64,000 nt of DNA, from contig NZ_JACBZT010000001.1 in NCBI RefSeq assembly GCF_013408985.1, forward strand, positions 682,001 to 746,000. The letters are read 5' to 3'. Of this stretch, positions 59,267 to 64,000 are shown piece by piece. The notes beneath the pieces were generated by a model. It had not been told where the DNA came from, did not search any database, and saw nothing but the letters and a program-made list of their open reading frames with translations. Numbering within the stretch: position 1 is the stretch's first letter; the number at the start of each line of letters is the position of its first letter. The DNA comes from Petropleomorpha daqingensis. Lineage in GTDB: Bacteria; Actinomycetota; Actinomycetes; Mycobacteriales; Geodermatophilaceae. The translations under genes were made by a program, and so were the position numbers.

Positions 59267-60516
59267 GGGACCACCTGCCGCACGGTCGGCGGGCGGGGCG
59301 TGGGCTGCTCGGGAGCCGCGGCCTGCACCGTGGTGGCGCGCTGGGCCCGCGCGGTCGGGTGGTCCAGCCGGCTGCGCTCCTTCTGCGCGACAAGCTCGGC
59401 GGCACGGGCCTCCCGTGCGGCGCGCCGGGCACGCGGGCTGAGGACGACGACGACGCCGACGACGAGCAGCACGCCGATGGCCACGAGCAGCTCCGCGCGG
59501 CCGCCGGTGATGGACAGCGCGACGGCGCCGAAGGAGAGCAGCGCGGCCCAGAAGTACATGACCAGCACCGCGCGGCGGTGCGAGTGGCCGATCGAGAGCA
59601 GCCGGTGGTGCAGGTGCATCTTGTCCGGCGCGAACGGCGACTTGCCGCGCAGGCTGCGCCGGACGACGGCCATGACCAGGTCGACGAACGGGATGAACAG
59701 GATCGCGATGGGCACCAGGAGCGGCAGCGCCAGGGGCAGCAGGCTGGCCGCGGAGTCGAAGGACTGCGGGTCCACTCCCCCGGTCGCGGTCACCGCCGCG
59801 GCGGAGAGCATCAGCCCGACCAGCATCGAGCCGGAGTCGCCCATGAAGATGCGCGCCGGGCTGAAGTTGTGCGGCAGGAAGCCCAGGCAGGCGCCGGCCA
59901 GCACCGCGGTGATCAGCGCCGGGGCGCTGGCCACGTCGTCGTACCCGACCAGGCCCAGGTTGTAGCTGTAGGCGAAGAAGGCCAGCGCCGCGATCGCCGA
60001 GACGCCGGCCGCCAGCCCGTCGAGGCCGTCGATGAAGTTCAGCGCGTTCACCGTCAGCACGGTCAGCAGGATCGTGAGCGGGACGCCGACGTCCGGACCG
60101 AGCGACACCGTGCCGATGTCGGCGACCGGCAGGAACACGAACGCCAGCTGGACGCCGAGCAGCACCATGACGCCGGCCGCGGCGATCTGGCCCGTCAGCT
60201 TCGTGAGGGCGTCGAGGCCGAACTTGTCGTCCAGGACGCCGAGCAGGCAGATCAGCCCGCCGGCGGCGAGCACGGCGACCGTCTGCGAGTCGTCGAACGT
60301 CCGCTGCAGCGCGGGCAGCCGGGTGGCGACCAGGATCGCCGCGGCGACCCCGAGGTACATCGCCACCCCGCCGCCGCGCGGCGTGGGGATCACGTGCACG
60401 TCCCGCTCGCGCGGGGCGGCCATCATCCGCCAGCGGATCGCCACCATCCGCACCACCGGTGTGGCCAGGAAGGTGACCAGACCGGCGGTGAGCAGGACGA
60501 CGGCGTACTCGCGCAT
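59263..60516 (-). CDS. wecA: WecA/MraY-family glycosyl-1-phosphate transferase
   Basis: 417 aa polytopic enzyme that attaches GlcNAc-1-phosphate, or a related sugar phosphate, to decaprenyl phosphate for wall polymer linkage units. NALNFIDGLDGLAAG has the catalytic Asp cluster, IFMGDSGSM follows, and PFAPDKMHLHHRLLSIGHSHR is the WecA-type His loop that separates it from MraY. The cytoplasmic C-terminus is a disordered Ala/Arg/Pro tail. ATG at 60514-60516; 8 bp after glyA. Confidence 0.93.
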   Translation of the reverse strand: MREYAVVLLTAGLVTFLATPVVRMVAIRWRMMAAPRERDVHVIPTPRGGGVAMYLGVAAAILVATRLPALQRTFDDSQTVAVLAAGGLICLLGVLDDKFGLDALTKLTGQIAAAGVMVLLGVQLAFVFLPVADIGTVSLGPDVGVPLTILLTVLTVNALNFIDGLDGLAAGVSAIAALAFFAYSYNLGLVGYDDVASAPALITAVLAGACLGFLPHNFSPARIFMGDSGSMLVGLMLSAAAVTATGGVDPQSFDSAASLLPLALPLLVPIAILFIPFVDLVMAVVRRSLRGKSPFAPDKMHLHHRLLSIGHSHRRAVLVMYFWAALLSFGAVALSITGGRAELLVAIGVLLVVGVVVVLSPRARRAAREARAAELVAQKERSRLDHPTARAQRATTVQAAAPEQPTPRPPTVRQVVP

Positions 60517-60524
60517 GGTGCGCC

Positions 60525-61802
60525 TCAGACGGCGCGGGCGGGCTCGGGGTAGGCGGGGTGCGCGCCGACCAGCTCGCGCACGGCCGCGGACACCTCGGCG
60601 CTGCGGCTGCCGTCGGCGTCGCGGATCGCCGTCCCGATGAGGCTCGCGATCTCCTTCATGTCGGTCTCGGTCATGCCCTGGGTGGTGACCGCCGGGCTGC
60701 CGACGCGGATGCCGGAGGCGACCGAGGCCGGCTGCGGGTCGAACGGGATCGCGTTCTTGTTGAGCACGATGCCGGCGGCGCCGCAGCGGGCCTCCGCGTC
60801 GGCGCCGGTCACGCCGGTCTCGCGCAGGTCGAGCAGCGCCAGGTGGGTGTCGGTGCCGCCGGCGACCGGCCGCAGCCCCTCGGACGCGAGGCCGTCGGTG
60901 AGGGCCTGGGCATTGGCCACGACCTGCCGGGCGTAGGCCTGGTACTCCGGCTGCAGGCACTCCTTGAGGTTGACCGCCTTGGCCGCGACCGCGTGCATGA
61001 GCGGGCCGCCCTGCATCATCGGGAACGCGGCCTTGTCCAGGGCCTTGGCGTGCTCGGCCTTGCAGACGAACGCGCCGCCGCGGGGGCCGCGCAGCACCTT
61101 GTGCGTCGTGAAGGTGACCACGTCGGCGTAGGGCACCGGGCTCGGGATCGCCTTGCCGGCGACCAGGCCGATGAAGTGCGCGGCGTCGACCATCATGATC
61201 GCGCCGACCTCGTCGCAGATCTCGCGGAACACCGCGAAGTCGATCAGCCGCGGGATCGCCGAGCCGCCGCAGATGATCATCTTCGGCCGGTGCTCGCGGG
61301 CCAGGTCGCGCACCTGGTCGTAGTCGATGTGCTCGGTCTCCGGGTTGACGCCGTACTGGACGGCGTTGAACCACTTGCCGGAGAAGGAGACCTTCGCGCC
61401 GTGGGTCAGGTGCCCGCCGTGCGGCAGCGCCATGGCGAGGAACGTGTCGCCGGGCTGCAGGAACGCGCCGTAGGCGGCCAGGTTGGCGTTCGCGCCGGAG
61501 TGCGGCTGCAGGTTGGCGTGCTCGGCGCCGAAGAGCTCCTTGGCCCGCTCGATGCCGATCGACTCGGCGCGGTCGACGACCTCGCAGCCGCCGTAGTAGC
61601 GGGCACCGGGGTAGCCCTCGGCGTACTTGTTCGACAGCGTGCTGCCCAGGGCGGCGAGCACCGCGGGGCTGGTGAAGTTCTCACTGGCGATCAGCTGCAG
61701 CCCGCTGCGCAGGCGGTCCAGCTCGTCGAGCACGACGCCGGCGATGTCGGGGTCGAAGGAGGCCAGGGCGTCGAAGTCCGGGCCCCAGTAGGGGGTGCTC
61801 AT
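60525..61802 (-). CDS. glyA: Serine hydroxymethyltransferase, divergent paralogue
   Basis: 425 aa PLP enzyme that interconverts serine and glycine with tetrahydrofolate. Lys235 in [11 protein letters not shown] carries PLP; the block [33 protein letters not shown] is standard. Two positions differ from most GlyA: Val follows the PLP Lys where Thr is usual, and SAIPR replaces the usual SAYPR. It may be a second, specialised paralogue. ATG at 61800-61802, upstream of wecA. Confidence 0.92.
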   Translation of the reverse strand: MSTPYWGPDFDALASFDPDIAGVVLDELDRLRSGLQLIASENFTSPAVLAALGSTLSNKYAEGYPGARYYGGCEVVDRAESIGIERAKELFGAEHANLQPHSGANANLAAYGAFLQPGDTFLAMALPHGGHLTHGAKVSFSGKWFNAVQYGVNPETEHIDYDQVRDLAREHRPKMIICGGSAIPRLIDFAVFREICDEVGAIMMVDAAHFIGLVAGKAIPSPVPYADVVTFTTHKVLRGPRGGAFVCKAEHAKALDKAAFPMMQGGPLMHAVAAKAVNLKECLQPEYQAYARQVVANAQALTDGLASEGLRPVAGGTDTHLALLDLRETGVTGADAEARCGAAGIVLNKNAIPFDPQPASVASGIRVGSPAVTTQGMTETDMKEIASLIGTAIRDADGSRSAEVSAAVRELVGAHPAYPEPARAV

Positions 61803-61865
61803 CGAGGCGCGCTCCAGGAACGTCGGGGCTGGGCTGTCGCCCAACGGTACTGCCCGCCCCTGGTA

Positions 61866-61905
61866 CGGAGTGCCACGGCGCGGTTTGCGCGCCCGTGGCA
61901 CTCCG
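61866..61905. repeat. 40-bp palindromic intergenic repeat, family B, copy 2
   Basis: The arms CGGAGTGCCACGG (61866-61878) and their exact inverse (61893-61905) enclose 14 nt with a central TTT. Identical outer 10-mers to copy 1 at 38507-38546. It begins one base after the tsaC stop. Confidence 0.75.
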
Positions 61906-61906
61906 C

Positions 61907-62548
61907 TCAGTCCTGGAGATCGGGGACGACCTCGCGCAGGCGGTCCACCGGGATCGCGCCGACGCGCAGCACGCGCGGGGTCGGCGCGGTGCAGTCGACG
62001 ATCGTGCTCGCCGCGGAGCCGGCCCGCGGTCCGCCGTCCAGCACGACGGCCGCGCGGTCGCCGAGCTGCTCGACGGCCTCCTGCGCGGTGGTCGCCGCCG
62101 GCCGCCCCGAGCGGTTGGCGCTGGAGACGGCGAGCGGGCCGGTCCGGCGCAGCAGGTCGCGGGCCAGGTCGTCGTCCGGGAGCCGGACGGCGACGGTGCC
62201 CTCGGCGTCGCCGAGGTCCCACGCCAGCGACGGCGCGTGCTCGACCACGAGGGTGAGCCCGCCCGGCCAGAACGCCTGGGCGAGGTCGTTGGCGACCGGC
62301 GGCAGGTTCAGCACCAGCCCGGCGAGGGTCGAGGCCTCGCCGATGAGCACCGGCACCGGCATGGCGCGGCCGCGGTTCTTGGCGGCCAGCAGTCCCGTGA
62401 CGGCGGCGGGCGTGAACGCGTCGGCGGCGACCCCGTACACGGTGTCGGTGGGCAGCAGGACCAGCTTGCCCTCGCCGATCGCGGCCGCCGCGGCGTCCAG
62501 GCCGGCGGAGCGGGCATCGGGGTCGGAGCAGTCGTAGACGTCGGCCAC
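61907..62548 (-). CDS. tsaC: Threonylcarbamoyl-AMP synthase TsaC/Sua5 family
   Basis: 213 aa. It makes threonylcarbamoyl-adenylate for the t6A37 modification of ANN-decoding tRNAs. [17 protein letters not shown], the KxR motif in [15 protein letters not shown] and the S-x-N motif in AVSSANRSG are seen. The length is that of the single-domain YrdC form without the Sua5 extension. Start is GTG at 62548 with GGAGG upstream; a divergent promoter is shared with the GH114-like gene. Confidence 0.93.
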   Translation of the reverse strand: MADVYDCSDPDARSAGLDAAAAAIGEGKLVLLPTDTVYGVAADAFTPAAVTGLLAAKNRGRAMPVPVLIGEASTLAGLVLNLPPVANDLAQAFWPGGLTLVVEHAPSLAWDLGDAEGTVAVRLPDDDLARDLLRRTGPLAVSSANRSGRPAATTAQEAVEQLGDRAAVVLDGGPRAGSAASTIVDCTAPTPRVLRVGAIPVDRLREVVPDLQD

Positions 62549-62565
62549 GTCCTCCGATCCTGCCG

Positions 62566-62575
62566 CACCTAGGCT
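62566..62575. promoter_or_regulatory. Overlapping divergent -10 elements
   Basis: TAGGCT on the plus strand (62570-62575), 8 nt from the GTG at 62584, overlaps TAGGTG on the minus strand (62566-62571) for tsaC. Only one of the two promoters could be occupied at a time. Confidence 0.45.
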
Positions 62576-62583
62576 GCAAGCCC

Positions 62584-63336
62584 GTGCGGTGGGCGGCGCT
62601 CGTGGGGACGGCGCTGCTGCTGGTGACCGGCTGCGACGGACATCCCGGGGTCGCCGCGCCGCCGTCCGGGACCGGCTTCGACTACCAGCTGGGCGGCGCG
62701 TACCGGCCTGCCGACGAGGTGGGCATCGTCGTCCGCGACCGCTCCGCCGCGCCGGATCCGGACCGGTACCCGGTCTGCTACGTCAACGCCTTCCAGACCC
62801 AGCCGGGCGAGCACGCCGTCCCCGAGGAGCTGCTGCTGCACGACGCCACAGGCGCCCGGGTCGAGGACCCCGACTGGCCCGGCGAGTTCCTCGTCGACGT
62901 GTCGACGGCGGCGAAGCGGACGGCGGTCGTCGGCGTCGTGGGCCGGTGGATCGACGCCTGCGCCGCCGACGGGTACGACGCCGTCGAGCCCGACAACCTC
63001 GACAGCTGGACCCGCTCCGACGGCGCCCTCGACGAAGACGACGCCGCCGCCACCGCCCGGCTGCTGATCGCGCGGGCGCACGCCGACGGGCTGGCGATCG
63101 CGCAGAAGAACGCCGTCGAGCTGGCCGGGCGCCACCTCGGGTTCGACTTCGCGGTGACCGAGGACTGCGCCGCGTTCGCCGAGTGCGACACGTACGCAGC
63201 GGCCTACGACGTCGTCCTGGACGTGGAGTACGGCGGGTGCGCCGAGGTGCCGGACCACGTGACCGCCGTGCACCGCGACCTGGAGCTCACGACTCCTGGA
63301 TCGCCCGGCCACGCCTTCGAGGCGTGCGCCGGGTGA
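62584..63336 (+). CDS. GH114-like lipoprotein, putative endo-alpha-1,4-polygalactosaminidase
   Basis: 250 aa. Signal peptide with lipobox LVTGC, then a TIM-barrel domain: [40 protein letters not shown] with acidic residues at the strand end, [12 protein letters not shown] and [10 protein letters not shown]. This order fits glycoside hydrolase family 114, which cuts alpha-1,4-linked galactosamine polymers. Start GTG at 62584 matches the signal peptide and a close -10 box. Substrate is inferred from family only. Confidence 0.85.
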   Translation: MRWAALVGTALLLVTGCDGHPGVAAPPSGTGFDYQLGGAYRPADEVGIVVRDRSAAPDPDRYPVCYVNAFQTQPGEHAVPEELLLHDATGARVEDPDWPGEFLVDVSTAAKRTAVVGVVGRWIDACAADGYDAVEPDNLDSWTRSDGALDEDDAAATARLLIARAHADGLAIAQKNAVELAGRHLGFDFAVTEDCAAFAECDTYAAAYDVVLDVEYGGCAEVPDHVTAVHRDLELTTPGSPGHAFEACAG

Positions 63337-63344
63337 GACCGGCG

Positions 63345-64000
63345 TCAGTCGTCGCCGTGCCCGTGCCCGTGCCCCTTGCCGTTCCCGTTGCCGTTCCCGT
63401 TGCCGTTCCCGTTGCCGTTCCCGTTCCCGGCGGGCGCCGGGGTGGGGACGACGACCGGCGGCACGGCGTAGGACACCCGGACGGTGGCGCCCGGCGCGAG
63501 CGTGCCGGTCGGGTCGACCGCGGTGACCTGACCGGCCGGCACATCGGCCGACTCCACGGGCACCAGCTGGACCTGCAGTCCCGTGCCGACCAGCGCGGCC
63601 TGCACGTCGGCGACCTGGCGGCCGACGTACTGGTCCGCCGCGACCGCGATCCCGGCGGGGGTGGTGCTCGACGCGGGGGTCGTGCTGCCCGGGCCGCCGG
63701 GAGCTGCCGAACCGCCCGCCAGCGCGGCCACCAGCACGGTGATCCCGATCACGGCGACGGCCAGCACCGCGAGGGCCGGCAGCAGCCACCGTCGCCGGCC
63801 GGCCGGCGCGCGCTCGCCGGGAAGGGACGCCGTGGGGGCGGGGGCCGCGGGCAGGACCGCCGTCGGCATCGGTCCGGCCACGCGCTCGGTGGGGGCGCCG
63901 GCGATCACCCGGTCGACGGCGTCCCGCAGCGCGGCGCCGTCGGAGAACCGGGCGGCCGGGTCCTTGGCCATCGCACGCTCGACGAGCGCCCGGACCTCGG
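63345..64000 (-). CDS. Ser/Thr protein kinase with PASTA domain, C-terminal part (cut by window edge)
   Basis: Partial frame running off the right end; it continues past the apparent ATG at 63971, reading EVRALVERAMAKDPAARFSDGAALRDAV, the end of a PknA/PknB-like kinase domain. Then come a Pro/Thr linker, one membrane helix (WLLPALAVLAVAVIGITVLVAAL) and a single PASTA domain (VGRQVADVQAALVGTGLQVQLVP) that in this family senses muropeptides. The tail is nine Gly-Asn pairs, then GKGHGHGHGDD, which could bind metal. The catalytic part lies outside the window. Confidence 0.85.
   Translation of the reverse strand, partial: EVRALVERAMAKDPAARFSDGAALRDAVDRVIAGAPTERVAGPMPTAVLPAAPAPTASLPGERAPAGRRRWLLPALAVLAVAVIGITVLVAALAGGSAAPGGPGSTTPASSTTPAGIAVAADQYVGRQVADVQAALVGTGLQVQLVPVESADVPAGQVTAVDPTGTLAPGATVRVSYAVPPVVVPTPAPAGNGNGNGNGNGNGNGNGKGHGHGHGDD
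63378..63429. repeat. Hexanucleotide microsatellite in the kinase tail
   Basis: Alternating GTTCCC and GTTGCC units, coding (Asn-Gly)n on the minus strand. The length is likely to vary by slippage in steps of 6 bp without changing the frame. Confidence 0.75.

Noticed and set aside
61803-61865. Glycine or tetrahydrofolate riboswitch before glyA
   Set aside because: Only about 60 bp lie between the repeat and the start codon, and no riboswitch core could be recognised there.

Overview
The window is chromosomal DNA of a very GC-rich actinobacterium. Every gene has third positions saturated with G or C, many starts are GTG, several genes look leaderless, and the genes are of actinobacterial types (NucS mismatch repair, GlgE pathway, crotonyl-CoA carboxylase/reductase, MurA with Asp in place of Cys). 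The overall feel is of Geodermatophilaceae or a related order; that is an inference from gene content, not a proven assignment. From memory, much of the order matches the M. tuberculosis stretch from tsaC and wecA through the atp operon, pduO-type transferase, murA, nucS, epimerase, thiolase and thioredoxin/TPR protein to glgB, glgE and glgP. I see no tRNA, rRNA, transposase, integrase, prophage or CRISPR array, and no gene-free stretch over 300 bp. Positions 1-218 hold nothing I recognise.

Layout. 0.2-4.1 kb: a membrane Ser/Thr kinase with a YVTN propeller, an enoyl-CoA hydratase and an orphan ABC ATPase. 4.1-18.0 kb: a complete alpha-glucan block. GlgX and GlgP degrade glucan; TreS and maltokinase turn trehalose into maltose-1-phosphate; GlgE polymerises it; GlgB, which carries an unusual lysine-rich tail, branches it. 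An FHA protein sits inside. 18.2-24.8 kb: two tandem metallopeptidase-like lipoproteins, a thioredoxin-TPR protein and a penicillin-acylase homologue. 24.9-38.4 kb plus 45.4-47.4 kb: acyl-CoA metabolism, with the large subunit of isobutyryl-CoA mutase behind a MarR gene, MeaB, acetyl-CoA acetyltransferase, epimerase, crotonyl-CoA carboxylase/reductase (Ccr), a double 3-hydroxyacyl-CoA dehydrogenase and ethylmalonyl-CoA mutase. These convert acetyl-CoA through crotonyl-CoA to ethylmalonyl-CoA and methylsuccinyl-CoA. The PduO-type cobalamin adenosyltransferase at 49.8 kb can supply the B12 coenzyme.

38.5-39.8 kb holds a rearranged nucS locus: an intact nucS, an Imm8-like immunity gene and a second, catalytically empty nucS 3' end. 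40.0-45.4 kb holds a lipoprotein, an SDF-family symporter behind a polycysteine leader peptide, and small metabolic genes. 47.5-50.8 kb holds a BLUF blue-light sensor, murA, the adenosyltransferase and a DUF2550 protein. 50.8-62.5 kb is one long minus-strand run: tsaC, glyA, wecA, two small membrane proteins and atpBEFHAGD, then atpC, which is separated from atpD by a hairpin, a small gene and two repeat copies. The right end has a GH114-like lipoprotein and a PASTA kinase cut by the window edge.

Four signals are not explained by the genes. (1) A 16-bp palindrome, GTTAC-N6-GTARC, lies before ccr, hbd, ecm and the penicillin-acylase gene and suggests a regulon. (2) A 25-codon reading frame ending in Cys-Cys-Cys-Arg lies before the SDF symporter and looks like a cysteine attenuator. 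(3) The nucS/imm8 duplication has its breakpoint at a patch of rare codons. (4) Two families of structured intergenic repeats are present, mostly just behind stop codons.
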